Source: Sorex araneus
Lineage: Eukaryota; Chordata; Mammalia; Eulipotyphla; Soricidae
Direction of reading: 5' to 3'
DNA: 64,000 bases
Assembly: GCF_027595985.1 (NCBI RefSeq)
Contig: NC_073303.1
Location: forward strand, 100,722,328 to 100,786,327
The notes beneath the pieces are model-generated. The model had not been told where the DNA came from and did not search any database. It saw only the letters and a program-made list of their open reading frames with translations. Positions 25,500-36,981 of the stretch are shown one piece after another. How positions within the stretch are numbered: the stretch's first letter is position 1; every line of letters starts with the position of its first letter. The translations under genes and the position numbers were made by a program.

Positions 25500-26240
25500 C
25501 CCTGTTGTCACAGAGTTGATGAGGATGTGGTGGAAGGGGATCCTTATAGATTGTTGGTAAGAATGTAAATTGGTCTAGTCACTTTGGAAATGTATTTCAA
25601 AAATCCTCAAAAAATTGTATTTATTTATTGTTGGTTAAATCTGCTTGTGTGTTTATTGGATCTACCATAAAATGCATCAAATCCACTCTAAAGGGAATAA
25701 AGCCGAGATTTATAATGAGACATAAGTACTCCCATATTTCTTGCAGCATTATTCACAATAACCAAGAAATAAAAACAACCCAGTGCCTATCAAGTGAGGC
25801 CAGATTTAAAAAAGACAGGATATATATGTATATATATATACATATATATGTATATATATATATGTACACAACAGAATATTTAGTTCTATAAAAGAGGATG
25901 TCCTGCCACTTGAGATAAGGTGAAAGGACTTTGATTAAACACGTTATGTGAGTCAAGGTAAGTTAAAGATAACTAATGAATGGTATCACTTGTATGTGGA
26001 ATCTAAAGAGGTCAAGGGGCCGGCACAGTGGGTAGGGCATTTGCCTTGCATGCGGCCGACCTGGGTTCAATCTCCAGCATCCCATATGGTCCCCCGGGCA
26101 CTGCCAGGAGTAGCTCCTGAGTGTAGAGCCAGGGGTAACCCCTGAGCATCGCTAAGTATGAGCCCCCCCAAAAAAAGCAAAAAAAAAGAGGTCAAATCTT
26201 TGGAAAATTTACAACAAAATATATCCATACATCTGCAAAC
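25500..26240 (+). mobile_element. Ancient L1 3' region, interrupted
   Basis: Plus-strand diverged L1: GGTAAGAATGTAAATTGGTC, GCAGCATTATTCACAATAAC and CACTTGTATGTGGAATCTAA follow the order of the L1 ORF2 end. Interrupted by a TA repeat (25822-25866) and a SINE (26017). Confidence 0.75.
26017..26187 (+). mobile_element. tRNA-derived SINE, shortened head
   Basis: Head reduced to GGGGCCGGCACAGTGGGTAG, missing about 10 bp after GGGGC. Body full. Duplicated flank AAAGAGGTCAA on both sides. Confidence 0.88.
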
Positions 26241-26307
26241 AGGGAGTAAAGTGGTAGCATCCAGGTGCCTCCTACTAATAGCAGTACTCGATGGCTGCCA
26301 GAGGAAT

Positions 26308-26405
26308 AAGATGGATTATTAATTAAGAGTTGATTAAGAATTGATTAAGAATAAGATGCATTATTACTGATTAAGAATAAGATGGATTATTGATTATGAG
26401 TTTGT
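26308..26405. repeat. Short tandem array, ~25-35 bp unit
   Basis: Repeats of TTGATTAAGAATAAGATG-like and GATGGATTATT-like pieces, three to four imperfect units. A/T-rich. Confidence 0.7.
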
Positions 26406-26587
26406 TACAAGTGGTAAATCATTCATAGATATTTATCTATAGTATAATGAATACATACAATAATATTGGATTTAAGTATATAAGTATCACTACAAATACA
26501 ATGGTATGACAATATATATGTATGAAAGTGATTCATTGTACACATTATATTTTAACATAGTAGTACACATCAAAGTTATCCAATGCT

Positions 26588-26751
26588 GGGGCTGGAGCAA
26601 TAGCACAGCGGGTAGGGCGTTTGCCTTGTACGCGGCCGACCCCCCGGGTTCGATTCCCAGCATTCCATATGGTCCCCTGAGCACCGCCAGGGGTAATTCC
26701 TGAGTGCAGAGCCAGGAGCAACCCCTGTGCATCACCGGGTGTGACCCAAAA

Positions 26752-26784
<33 letters not shown>
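26588..26784 (+). mobile_element. Young tRNA-derived SINE with long poly(A)
   Basis: Near-consensus copy: GGGGCTGGAGCAATAGCACA, GGGTTCGATTCC B box, then about 28 uninterrupted A. Flanked by AGTTATCCAATGCT on both sides (26574-26587, 26784-26797). Carries a few extra C before the B box (GACCCCCCGGG). Confidence 0.95.
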
Positions 26785-26787
<3 letters not shown>

Positions 26788-26815
26788 ATCCAATGCTAAA
26801 AAGCTGTTTCGATGT

Positions 26816-26957
26816 TGGGGCTGGAGAAAGAGCTCAATGGACTGAGTAGAGACTTTGCATGCAGGAAGCCTGGATTCAAATTTCTGGCACTACATGAGCA
26901 CCCCCCTTCCCCTGAGCACCACTGGGGGTGACCCCTGTGCCTGGACCTAGTGTTCCT
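26816..26957 (+). mobile_element. Old SINE relic
   Basis: GGGGCTGGAGAAAGAGCTCAA head and CCACTGGGGGTGACCCCTG are still visible. Confidence 0.65.
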
Positions 26958-27100
26958 TTTTTCCTATCCAAAGATTCACTCAAAGATAGTGCAGTGCATT
27001 GATAGTAGTGTTTTTTAGATTGGAGAGATAGTACAGTGGGTTGGGCACTTACCTTGCATATGGCCAACCTCTTCAAGTCCTTTGAGTATTATCAGTTTTT

Positions 27101-27330
27101 TTTTTTTTTTTAGATTTTGTACTGTCTATTCAAAGATATTTTTTTATTTTTTATTTTTTATTTTTTTGCTTTTTGGGTCACACCCGGCGATGCACAGGGG
27201 TCACTCCTGGCTTTACACTCAGGAATCACTCCTGGCAGTGCTCAGGGGACCATATGGGATGCTGGGATTCGAACCCGGGTCGGCCGCGTGCAAGGCAAAT
27301 GCCCTACCCGCTGTGCTATCGCTCCAGCCC
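27101..27330 (-). mobile_element. SINE with carried 3' flank
   Basis: Reverse-strand full SINE, but between its A-rich end and the outer T-run lies a 27-bp unique piece (about 27112-27139). The whole unit is flanked by TATTATCAGTTTTT (from 27087 and from 27331). This is the structure of a 3' transduction. Confidence 0.85.
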
Positions 27331-27381
27331 TATTATCAGTTTTTAATCCTGTATGTAGAGTCAGGAGTAAGCTCTCAGCAT

Positions 27382-27553
27382 TTTTTTTTCTTTTTGGGTC
27401 ACACCCGGCAATGCACAGGGGTTACTCCTGGCTCATGCACTCAGGAATCACCCCTGGTGGTGCTCAGGGGACCATATGGGATGCTGGGATTCGAACCCGG
27501 GTCGGCCGTGTGCAAGGCAAACGCCCTACCCGCTGTGCTATTGCTCCAGCCCC
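27382..27553 (-). mobile_element. tRNA-derived SINE, CATG subfamily
   Basis: Reverse strand. Perfect 19-bp duplication AGGAGTAAGCTCTCAGCAT at 27363-27381 and 27554-27572. Has GGCTCATGCACTC in place of GGCTCTGCACTC. Confidence 0.95.
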
Positions 27554-27892
27554 AGGAGTAAGCTCTCAGCATTGCCAGAGAGGACCCCAAAAGTAAAAAA
27601 AAAATTTAAAAAGAGAAAGTAGTTGTATTTCTCTAGCCTTTTCTGATTCGTGAGTTTCTTTGTTTTCATTTTGAGTACCACTTAGGTTTGTTGTAGAATA
27701 CTCCTCAATCTGAATCTGTCTGATTTTTATTTTTTCATGACTACTCCTGGGTAATGGGTCTCTGAAAAAGAAATTGCAGAGATGTGTCTTGCCCTCATCA
27801 CATCACACCAAGAGATGCCTTGTTCACTGGTGACATCAACTTTGACATTTGGTTGAAGCAGTGTTTGCTTTCATAACAACAATGCTAAGGAG

Positions 27893-28068
27893 GGGGCTGG
27901 AGCGATAGCACAGTGGGTAGGGCGTTTGCCTTGCATGCGGCCGCCCTGGGTTCGAATCCCAGCATCCCATATGGTCCCCTGAGCACCACCAGGGGTAATT
28001 CCTGAGTGAAGAGCCAGGAGTAACCCCTGTGCATGGCCAGGTGTGACCCAAAAAAACACACAAAAAAA
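27893..28068 (+). mobile_element. tRNA-derived SINE, short type
   Basis: Full length, B box GGTTCGAATCC. Duplicated flank ATGCTAAGGA on both sides. Sequence from 27601 to 27892 and 28069 to 28482 has no recognised gene. Confidence 0.92.
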
Positions 28069-28482
28069 ATGCTAAGGAAAAGTATGACTTCATTTTTTTG
28101 AAGCTATAATAAACTTTATAAGTTCCAATCAAATATTTTTGCCTCAAAAACTGACTGGTTCTGCAAGCCCTTATTGCATTCACTCCATCTCTCATTCATT
28201 CATTTTATTGAGCACCACCCAAGCTTTCTTCTAGGTCCTGGGCACGAGTATGAACTAGATAAAATTCCTGTTCTCACAAAACTTTCCAGCAGGCAGATAC
28301 ACCATGAGCCTAGTAGCTAAACAATATAAAGTGATGTCTTCACTATCTTCAAAGTCGGAGGCAGCATAGGTAAAAAAAGATATTCTTTATTCAAGATCTG
28401 GAGCTTGATTAAGCACCTATGAAATCTCTATTCTCAGTACCAGACAGATTCAGCTGTTACTTTTCTGATACACATGTTCTCA

Positions 28483-28721
28483 GGGGCTGGAGCAACAGCA
28501 CAGCGGTAGGGCGTTTGGCCGACCGATGTTGGATTCCGCCCCTCTCGGAGAGCCCAGCAAGCTACCGAGATTATCGCGCCCGCACAGCAGAGCCTGGCAA
28601 GCTACCCGTGGCGTATTGGATATGCCAAAAACAGTAACAAATAAGTCTCACAATGAGAGATGTTACTGGTGCCCGCTCGAACAAATCGATGAGCAACAGG
28701 ATGACAGTGACAGTGACAGTG
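28483..28721 (+). mobile_element. SINE with RTE-type tail, near complete
   Basis: GGGGCTGGAGCAACAGCACA head (a short deletion removes part of GCCTTGCACGCGG), body with TGGCAAGCTACCCGTGGCG, tail GAGATGTTACTGGTGCCCGC and a GTGACA repeat. Read in frame, the tail gives YWCPLEQIDEQQDD, parallel to YWHLLEQIEDQQD in the RTE LINE at 24069. Confidence 0.9.
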
Positions 28722-29109
28722 ACATTCTCATACTAGAAGCACTAAATTGTGACCTCCTCATACATCTCAGTAAACACCATAAACCAGGAATTGTGCTATA
28801 GTCTATGATGAATTTTCATGTTGCTCTTGGAGTCATCTTGCTCTTTCATGTTGCTCTTAGAGTATTAGTGGTATTGTGTTCAGTCTATTTTTTTCTGTCC
28901 AATCATAGAATCAGGCCTGGGGAGGGATGGGCTTGTTGATGGCTTAATAGTGACTACAGCCCAGAAAAATGCACTTATAACTTGATTTCCTTTCTACTTT
29001 ATCCCACTGTTCTCTTGGCCAATGAAAAGGAATGACTGGCAGGTATCAAAGGAAAGAGGAGCATTGTTACTTCATGGCTGGGGCTGAGAGTATAGGATGA
29101 CATTTATCC
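28722..29109. other. Flank, no gene seen
   Basis: A 19-bp piece, TTCATGTTGCTCTTRGAGT, is repeated 30 bp apart (28815 and 28845). Otherwise unique. Confidence 0.5.
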
Positions 29110-29432
29110 AGAAACAGCTCTTTTTTAAAATTTTTTTTTAAAAAATATTTATTTATTTTTAAATTAGTGAATCACCGTGAGGGTACAGTTACAGATTTAC
29201 ACATTTTCGTGCTTGTGTTTCCCTCATACAATGTTCGAGAACCCATCCCTCCACCAGTGCCCATTCTCCACCACCAATAAACCCAGTATCCCTCCCACCC
29301 CCCAATCTTATCTCCCCCCACCCCACCCTGCCTCTGTGGCAGGGTATTCCTTTTTGTTCTCTCTCTCCAACTGGGTGTTGTGGTTTGCAGTAGGGGTATT
29401 GAGTGGCCATTGTGTTCAGTCTCTAGTCAGAA
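29110..29432 (-). mobile_element. L1 3'UTR, 5'-truncated
   Basis: Reverse strand: A-rich tail, AGTGAATCACCGTGAGGG, CCCATCCCTCCACCAGTGCC, then CTCTCTCTCCAACTGGG. It belongs to the second L1 3'UTR lineage (tail after GATTCACTAATT). Confidence 0.85.
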
Positions 29433-29621
29433 ACAGCTCTTTCTTCAGAGTTGGGATCTGAGGCCAAATGATCCCCCGGAAAGAGACTTTAATGGAATCA
29501 GAGCATTGCTCTCCAAACCTTCCCCGTGTATCAGAGTCCAGTCATCCTCTCCACTGTTTCTTTGTTCTCCCTACTAGAAAACAAATGGTGGGCATGTCTG
29601 TTCTTTTTCATTTACTTTATT

Positions 29622-29743
29622 ATTTTATGTATTTGTTGTATAGGTCACATCTGGCAGTGCTTAAATGCTATTTCTGACTCTGTGCTTCGAGGTCACTCTT
29701 GGCAATGCTCAGGGGACTGTATATGGTGCCAGGAATTGAACTG

Positions 29744-29778
<35 letters not shown>

Positions 29779-29840
29779 GCGGGGGAAGGGGGGTCAGCTG
29801 CATGCAAATGTATTATCTCATGCTATCTCTCTAACCCTCA
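29622..29840 (-). mobile_element. Old reversed SINE with internal (GT)n
   Basis: GTCACATCTGGCAGTGCTTA to CTCTCTAACCC. A GT run at 29744-29778 splits it. Confidence 0.65.
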
Positions 29841-30889
29841 CTTCTATTTTAGGAACCTAGAATAGATGCATTAATTTCATAGGTATTTGATAAATAATAC
29901 ATCAAATAAAGATAATAATACTGCACACATGAGTAAATACTCATTCCAAAAGGACTGTAAGTCCAAGACCAGTGATCATTCTCACAAAGAAAATGGATTA
30001 TATTCTCTTCTTGTTCCAAATCTCACCCTTGCATCCTCTCATCCTTCCTGGTTCTCATGAAAACAAACCTAAAGACTTTGGCATGCTTAGTGACGGTGTT
30101 TGTTCTATTGTTATAAATAGAAGACAAAACCTATTGAGTCTAAGTAAACAAGACAATATCAGCACTTTTTTTTTTTAACTCAGATTTACAGCTCACCTAA
30201 ATGTGCATTTCCTATTGGTAGAGTTGGATCAAGGGAATTGATCAACTCTTCAAAATCCTGCCTTTTGTTTCTGTTGGAACTTCACACATCTATGTTAGCT
30301 TCATCTTCAGACAGATTCTCCTGTTTTTCAGTTATATCAGCCAGAACATTCCCTCTTCCCTAGGCCAATTTGGTTGGTTTCTGTCACATGCAGAGATACA
30401 AACTGTGAAAACTCTTAAATTAGGTCAGTTTGCTATGTTGAAACTTCATGGGAAATATCACCTACAGAGAATAAAAAAATTATTACTCTCTGTCATTGAG
30501 AAAATATAGTTACAATAGCATAAATGTTTATGCTTTTGGTATAAAGTTATTGTAACCTCCCACCACCCCAAATTAAGAGAAATGTTTGAACTTTCACATA
30601 TGCATGATAATGTGATTATTCTAAAATTACATGAAATTATAAAAAATCTGATTTATTTTGATCAATATGGGATATTCTAAAGCTTTGCACCACAACGTTG
30701 AGCAAGCTTTCTTGCTAATTGTGTTATAATAAAGTCTTTAGTGATGAGGATTTTGAAGCCTTTTACCATTTACAGACTTGCTCATATGCTTTGTGGTTAA
30801 TGGAGTTTTTGGTAGAATACTTCGGCAACTATTTCAGAATAACATATCATGAAACAGAGAATAGGATAAAACAAAGCAAAACTGGAGAG
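29841..30889. other. A/T-rich flank, no gene seen
   Basis: About 1 kb of unique A/T-rich DNA with no recognised repeat and no coding signal. Confidence 0.5.
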
Positions 30890-31122
30890 GTGAGGGGGCT
30901 GGAAAGATGCAGATGCTTACCTTGCATGTGGCTGACCGAGTGTGATCCCTGGCACCCATTATGGTTCCACAGGCCCTACTAGAAATGGTCCCTCAGTACA
31001 GAGCCAGGAGTGAGCCCTGAGCACTGTCAGGTGTGGCCTCAAAACAAAGTAAAACAAGCAAACAAAACCCCACCAAGAAACAAACAAATAAACAAACAAA
31101 CAAACAAACAAAAAACAACCCC
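30890..31122 (+). mobile_element. Old SINE with (CAAA)n tail
   Basis: GGGGGCTGGAAAGATGCAGA head, TGTGATCCCTGGCACCC, then a CAAA repeat from about 31060 to 31112. Confidence 0.75.
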
Positions 31123-31599
31123 AAATACCCCAAACCAAAGAGCTTATGAAAAGGTTGGACTCTTGGAATTTATAAGCTCTCAGGACTTTCAGCACAAGAC
31201 TATGTGGACTACTGAGGATGAATAGAATATGTTTTACTTTTTTCACAGACTTAAAGCTTTTCTTTCTGGCCAGCATCTTATTATGAGTAGAACTGAAATA
31301 GTTTCTTTCCTGTCTTCCTGAAACGATCCTGAACCTTTGGTAAGTATTTTTATACTTCATGTCAACGTGTCATTTGCATAAACCCAGAAAAAATATTTTC
31401 TAAACAATTTTGAGTATGATTCTATTACTGAGGCTTTGTGTGGAAAGGCATTGTCATGGCAAATAAGTTCTTCCTGACTTGTGGAATACTGGGAACTTTT
31501 AGAACTTCTTAAGAAGTTTCATAATTTAGAAGTTAGTGTGTTCATAGAATTAGTCACGGGTCAGTTTAGTACACTTAAAGAGTTGTGCTTAATTCTTCT
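31123..31599. other. Flank, no gene seen
   Basis: Unique DNA without recognised elements. Confidence 0.5.
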
Positions 31600-31762
31600 T
31601 CGGGGGTTACAACCAACAGTACTTAGGACTTACTTCTAGCTCTGAGCCTAGGGATCACTCCTGGCGGTGCTTAGGGGATCATATGCATGGTATTTGAGAT
31701 CACAGTAGAGATGGCTTCTTGCAAGGCAAATGTCTTTATCCTTGTACTATTTTTCTGGCTCT
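31600..31762 (-). mobile_element. Old reversed SINE
   Basis: GGGATCACTCCTGGCGGTGC and GGGGATCATATGC are recognisable; the rest has drifted. Confidence 0.65.
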
Positions 31763-32163
31763 GATGTCTAAATTCTTGATGTAGAACAAGAGATAACTCT
31801 ATGAAGACAAAATGGGAAAAACATTAAAAATGGAAGCAGACAAAAATCCCTTTGTGAGTTCTGAAACATGCCAACGGGGAATTGTTTCTAGATATTAGTC
31901 AGCATACTAGATGGCACGTTTTCCTGTATTGTCTTTGGTGTCTTCAAGATATTTGGAAGTAGAATCACATGCTGATATCTCTGTAGGGTTTCCATTTCCA
32001 GTCTACATGAACTTTAGAAAAAGGAGAGTCTTAGTTCTTCATCAATGTAAGTTAACCAGAAACACTGAAAATGTTAGTTTGGAATATTACATTCGGATAT
32101 TTGAGAAATTCAGGATCCATTCCAGTGTTGAGGTAAAAGGTAAAAACTTAAAAAAAAAATTAA

Positions 32164-32320
32164 GGGCCCAAGGAGACAGTTCAAACACCTGAAGCATATG
32201 CTGGTATGAACAGGGGGTCCAGGTTCAGCCCCTGGCACTCTATGGCCTTGGTGGAATTGTCCTGGTGGGCCCTAGCACAGCAGGAAGAAGATTCCCTACA
32301 CCCAAAACAAACAGAAAAAG
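32164..32320 (+). mobile_element. Old SINE relic
   Basis: AAGGAGACAGTTCAAACACC head and GGTTCAGCCCCTGGCAC B box region on the plus strand. Confidence 0.5.
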
Positions 32321-32396
32321 AGAAACAGAATCTGTTCTTCAGTAATAAAAGGTATAGCACTGAAGCGAATTTTTCTATTAAAAAAGTTTCATTATA

Positions 32397-32566
32397 GGGG
32401 CTGGAGGGATAGCAGAGCCAGTAGGGCATTTGCCTTGCATGAGGCCGACCGGGTTCGATTCCCAGCATCCCGCATGGTTCCCTGAGCACTTCCAGGAGTA
32501 ATTCCTAAGTGCAGAGTCAGGAATGACCCCTGTACATTGCTGGGTGTGACCCAAAAAGAAAAAAAA
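32397..32566 (+). mobile_element. tRNA-derived SINE, short type
   Basis: Full length, perfect B box GGGTTCGATTCC. GTTTCATTATA on both sides (32386-32396 and 32568-32578). Confidence 0.93.
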
Positions 32567-32649
32567 TGTTTCATTATATTTTGGTGATAGGTTCCATTAT
32601 TGTAGTTTAGGTGACATGTTTACAATTGTGTTAATATTTATGGTATTGA

Positions 32650-32824
32650 GAGTCCAGCGGGAAGGGCATTTGCTTTGCATGCAGCCTACCCTGGTTCCAT
32701 CCTCAGCAGTGCATATGGTCCCTCAGGCACTGCCAGTAGTAATTCCTTAGTGCAGAGGCGGGAGTAACTCCTGAGCACCACAGGGTGTGGCCCAAAACCA
32801 AACACACCCCCCACCAAAAAAAAG
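32650..32824 (+). mobile_element. Diverged tRNA-derived SINE
   Basis: CCAGCGGGAAGGGCATTTGC head, CCTGGTTCCATCC B box, A-rich end. Confidence 0.75.
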
Positions 32825-34125
32825 ATGTCATTGTAGTACAAAATTACTGCACACTTCAAAACAGCAAAGTGCCCAAGACTCTTCACCTTTGTCCTCAAGT
32901 CTCTTAGAGTCCTCTTCCTTCAATTTCCCACACTCATAAAATGTATTTTCTTTCCATCTTCACCCCTGTGCTATCACATAGCTACAGTAACAAATTAAAT
33001 TTGCTTCTAATTAACTTGGCCAGTTATTTCACATAAACACAGCAAGAGCAGATATAATCATGTAGATTCTTTTAATTTGCTTTGCTGGAATTTTCATTGA
33101 GGAATTCTAGATAGAGGTCTTGATGGCCTCTCCGGGACAGCAGGCCTGGCATTTCTCCATCAGTATCTCTCTGTATCCGTTGTAGTTGAGCGTTCGGGTT
33201 CTCTCTAGGGGCTACCTTCCCCAGCCCTCTTAGTAGACGGGAACCCTGTAAGCAATGGATCAGGCTGTTTCTCTTATTTGGCTCTGAGGTGAATTTTAAT
33301 TTCTAAAGCTTTCCAGGTCTACGGATTATGAAGGAGGCTTTTGTGAAGTAGGATTATGAAGTTCGGGGGAGGCCCTGAGAATCAAACCCTTTAACTCAAC
33401 CTTCTCCCGCCACTGCCTGCCTCAATGGTTACCAGGAACATGTTTTTTAAATAGGATAAGATTGTCTTGTGGTATGCCTTTATCTCTTTTCAATTCCTGC
33501 TTTTTTAGACTCTGCCTTGAAGTTACTTTGGAGCAACATTCCTGGCTAGAATCCCAGTTCTGGGCCCTGAATCATAGGTGGGTAACCCTGGACATTGTTA
33601 CATGGTAAACATGGATCTTTATTCTTTATTGTCACTTCCATTACTTGAGTGTAAGCTATGTTTCTTCATCAAAATATTGAAAATGATTGGGCTTAACTGG
33701 AAAGTTTCCACCATTTTTTGACCATATGATGTTTAGCAGGCTATTCATTTTTTCAAACTTCAATTTCATCATTTGTAGAAAAAAGCTGATAATTCATCTG
33801 ATCTCACAAAGTTGCTTTAAGCATAAAATTGGAAAACATAAAGAAGCCAGTCTTGCTCTTGGTGTAGTGTAGGTACTGGGTATATTTAATTCTGTTCCTG
33901 TCCCTCTAACACTATTATGATCTCCTAATTTTTTTCTATTACTCTCTGATTTATTCATATCTTTCCCCTTTTTTTCTTGTTTCCAAGTCCAGTCACTAAT
34001 ATAGAATGTTGCTTCCCTTTAAAGAAAGTTTTAGGATTTTGTGATTTGGTGTTGCTGGTAAAGTATATCATTTTCAAAATAACTCAGAGCACATTTGTTT
34101 GTGTTTATTCGAACTATCACCAACA
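32825..34125. other. Flank with a MIR-like relic
   Basis: MIR-like core near 33750-33870 (CAATTTCATCATTTGTAG). Otherwise unique, no gene. Confidence 0.45.
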
Positions 34126-34248
34126 GCTGGGGATGTGACTCAGTGGCAAATCATATATCTTTCATCTGTGAGGCCCCAGGTTTGATCCTGGCACTGCATT
34201 AAAACACACATATGTACACACACCAAAAAAAAAAAAAAAAAGAAAAGA
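34126..34248 (+). mobile_element. tRNA-Ala-like SINE, second family
   Basis: GGGGATGTGACTCAGTGGCA, AGGCCCCAGGTTTGATCC, then a CA-rich and A-rich tail. Related to 17612 and 59935. Confidence 0.7.
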
Positions 34249-34573
34249 AAGATTTACACCCTAGTTATGGAAAGGAAATGGTTGCCGGAAGTGGAGGGCA
34301 AAGTTAAGTCCACACCTGAATAACATACTTATGCACACTGATAAAGAGTGGAGGACTAATCATTCTTCTTGAAGAAAACTGAAACAGTTGCCCTGATAAA
34401 CGGACCAACTGAGAACAATGAAAATCTCAGCCACTTATCTGAAGCCAAACAAGACTGACTTGAGAGAGTTTGAAGGTAAGAAGTCACACAAGATTCCTTG
34501 AAAATGGGAATATTCACAACAGTTTCACCCCCACCATGTTCTGCACACAGGATCAGGGGCACATTTTGGGGTG

Positions 34574-34623
<50 letters not shown>

Positions 34624-35624
34624 ATGTTTAGTGTGCAGAGTCCTTTTTTGATGTGCCAGGTAGGCTGGGGGGGGGGTGGGTGGGGATAAGAATGACACAA
34701 AACAACTCCAGATAATGACAAATTAGGTTTATGTAGAGATCCTTTCTTTTCTTTTTCTTTTGCATTACTTTTACTTGAACTTTGTGGTTTTCCTCAGAGA
34801 GATTGGCGTCCCAAAAGGAAGGGTAGAAACCAATTGACTGTTCTCAAAACAAAACAAAACTCAACAAAGGCTCTTTCTTCCTCAAAGACTATTCCCATGG
34901 AAAGTAAGAATGGAGCCCACTTGGAATTACCTGCCTGCAGAACAATGCCACTTTTATTAAAGGGAGTTACTTTTTCACTCACCCAATTTAAACATGGCTC
35001 CATAGAAATTGCCCAGCCTTCAAAAAGGACCTGGTCCTTAGACTGGAGACCAAGGCAGAGAAATTTAATGCTGAAAGGAGCTTTTTTTTTTTTTTAATTT
35101 ATTTTTTAGTGAACCAAAAATAGGGGTTTTGAAGGGAGTCACTCTTCTCAAATTATACCCACAGAAAGATAGGTTGTTCAGATAGCCAATGGCAAGCTAT
35201 GGGACGGCATCCAACTACCTTTTTCTCCACACTTCCAGAAAGGGGTACTTGCCTTCTTTCTCAGAATATTTTAAAGTGGTCTAGCCAGTATGTTTTTTTT
35301 TTTCCTTCTCACATCTAGTTTTTTTTTTCTCTTTTGGTTCTGCCTAGTGTATATTTAATAAAACACTTTTGTGTTTAGATGGGCATGGACGTCAGTTCTT
35401 CCTTTAAAATTTGCCTCTGATTTTTGTATTGTTGGGAGGGAGGAGATAATATTGTGGCGTCATGGAAAGAGCAGTCAGCTAAAGAGACCTACAAGGGAAT
35501 TAATTTTCCCTCCAAACTGAGTAGGAGGAACCTATTTGAAGTTATTTCTAGTTCTTTAATTCCTTCCTTATCTCAGGGACCTCTGAGAGCATCATCACCC
35601 AAGAGAGGGGCTCTGCCTCTCTTT
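34249..35624. repeat. Flank with (GT)n
   Basis: GT run at 34577-34622 and a G-run near 34669. The rest is unique DNA with T-runs; no gene seen. Confidence 0.6.
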
Positions 35625-35831
35625 GTTGTTGTTTATTTGTTTATTTGGGGTGGGAAATGCTCAGGGAGGCCTGGGGTCATTGCTAGTGGTTATTTGGCCA
35701 AGTGGATTGGGTGGTTCAGTGCTCAGCCCAACTGTGTTGCTGTTTGGGCACAGTGGTGTTGTGTGCCACCAGGGCCACCCCAGCATTGCTTGGGGAGTGC
35801 TCTGAAGTCTTAGCCTACAGAGTTGCTGGTA
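35625..35831 (-). mobile_element. Very old SINE-like relic
   Basis: Weak match to the reversed SINE layout (GGGAAATGCTCAGGGAGG to GAGTGCTCTG). Uncertain. Confidence 0.35.
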
Positions 35832-35845
35832 AATACAAAGTTTGA

Positions 35846-36809
35846 TCATGGGGAGAATCAAATCAAAACAACAATGAGATATCATTCCACACCACAGAGA
35901 CTGGCACACATTCAAAAGAACAAAAGCAACCAGTGCTGGCGTGGATGTGGAAAAAAAGGAAGGCTTCTTCACTGTTGGTGGGAATGCTGACTGGTCCAGC
36001 CTTTCTGGAAAACAATATGGCTGGAAAAAACTAGAAATTGAGCTTTCATATTACCCTGCAATACCACTTCTGGAAATATATCCCAAGGATGCAAAAGAGC
36101 ATAGTAGGAATGATATCTGTACCTATACATTCATTGCAGCACTGTTCACAATAGCCAAAATCTGGAAACAACCCAAGTGCCCTAAAACAGATGCCTGGTT
36201 AAAGAAACTTTGGTACATCTACACAATGGAATACTATGCACTGTTAGGAGAGATGAAGTCATGAAATTTGCTTATAAATGGATAATCATGGAGAGTATCA
36301 TGCTAAGTGAAATGAGTCAGAAAGAGAGGGACAGACATAGAAGTACTGCACTTATTTGTGGAGTGTAGGGTAGCATCACATGAGGCTGACACCCAAGAAC
36401 CGTAGATACAAGGGCCAGGGGACTGCCCCATAGCTGGAAGCCTGCTTCATGAGTAGAGGGAAGAAGGCAGATGGAATAGAGAAGGGATCACTAAGAAAAT
36501 GATGGCTGGAGGAACCAGTTGGGATAGGGAGATGCATGCCAAAAGTAGATAATGGACCAAACATGATGACCTTTCAGTGTCAGCTATAATGCCCAAAAGT
36601 AGAGAGAGAGAGTATGGGGAATATTGTCTGACTTAGAGGCAGGGAGAGGGTGGGAAAGGGGGGGTATACCTGGGATATTGGTGGTGGGGAATGTGTACTG
36701 GTGGAGGGATGGGTGTTTGATCATTGTGAGATTGTAACCCAAACATGAAAGCTTGTAACTATCTCATGGTGATTCAATAAAATTTTAAAAATGAAAAAAG
36801 AAAAAAAAG
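35846..36809 (+). mobile_element. L1, 5'-truncated, with ORF2 C-terminus and 3'UTR
   Basis: About 960 bp. The frame encodes the end of L1 ORF2, including FTIAKIWKQPKCPKTDAW and WYIYTMEYYALLGEMKS, and stops at 36264. The 3'UTR holds ATGGGTGTTTGATCATTGTG and ends TTCAATAAAATTTT before an A-rich tail. The flank AATACAAAGTTTGA (35832-35845) recurs as AATGCAAAGTTTGA (36810-36823). Upstream ORF2 is absent, so it is a dead fragment. Confidence 0.93.
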
Positions 36810-36981
36810 AAATGCAAAGTTTGAGTGGAGAACTATGAGGCTAGGATTCACCAGGACATCAGAACAGGCTTATCCCCTGCTCTGAGAATTCATGCCCTCT
36901 CTGTCAGGGTGAAGAAAAAATAATCGGGAGAGGTCTTGGTGTGGGTTTTGAGACAGATATGTAGAGAAGACTATGCTATTT

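Larger units (their letters stand above)
27015..27600 (+). mobile_element. Old SINE split by two younger SINEs
   Basis: The old plus-strand SINE begins AGATTGGAGAGATAGTACAG. It is broken at 27101-27330 and 27382-27553 and ends at GAGAGGACCCCAAAAGTAAA. Both breaks are bounded by target duplications, so the order of insertion is clear. Confidence 0.8.

Noticed and set aside
26588-26660. SINE heads as tRNA genes
   Set aside because: A and B boxes are visible, but no cloverleaf with paired acceptor stem; each head continues into the SINE body.
27082-27596. Recurrent peptide with GYSWLCTQELPLAVLRGPYG and similar frames across the window
   Set aside because: They are all translations of the SINE body in different frames. 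Similarity between them reflects the repeat, not a gene family.
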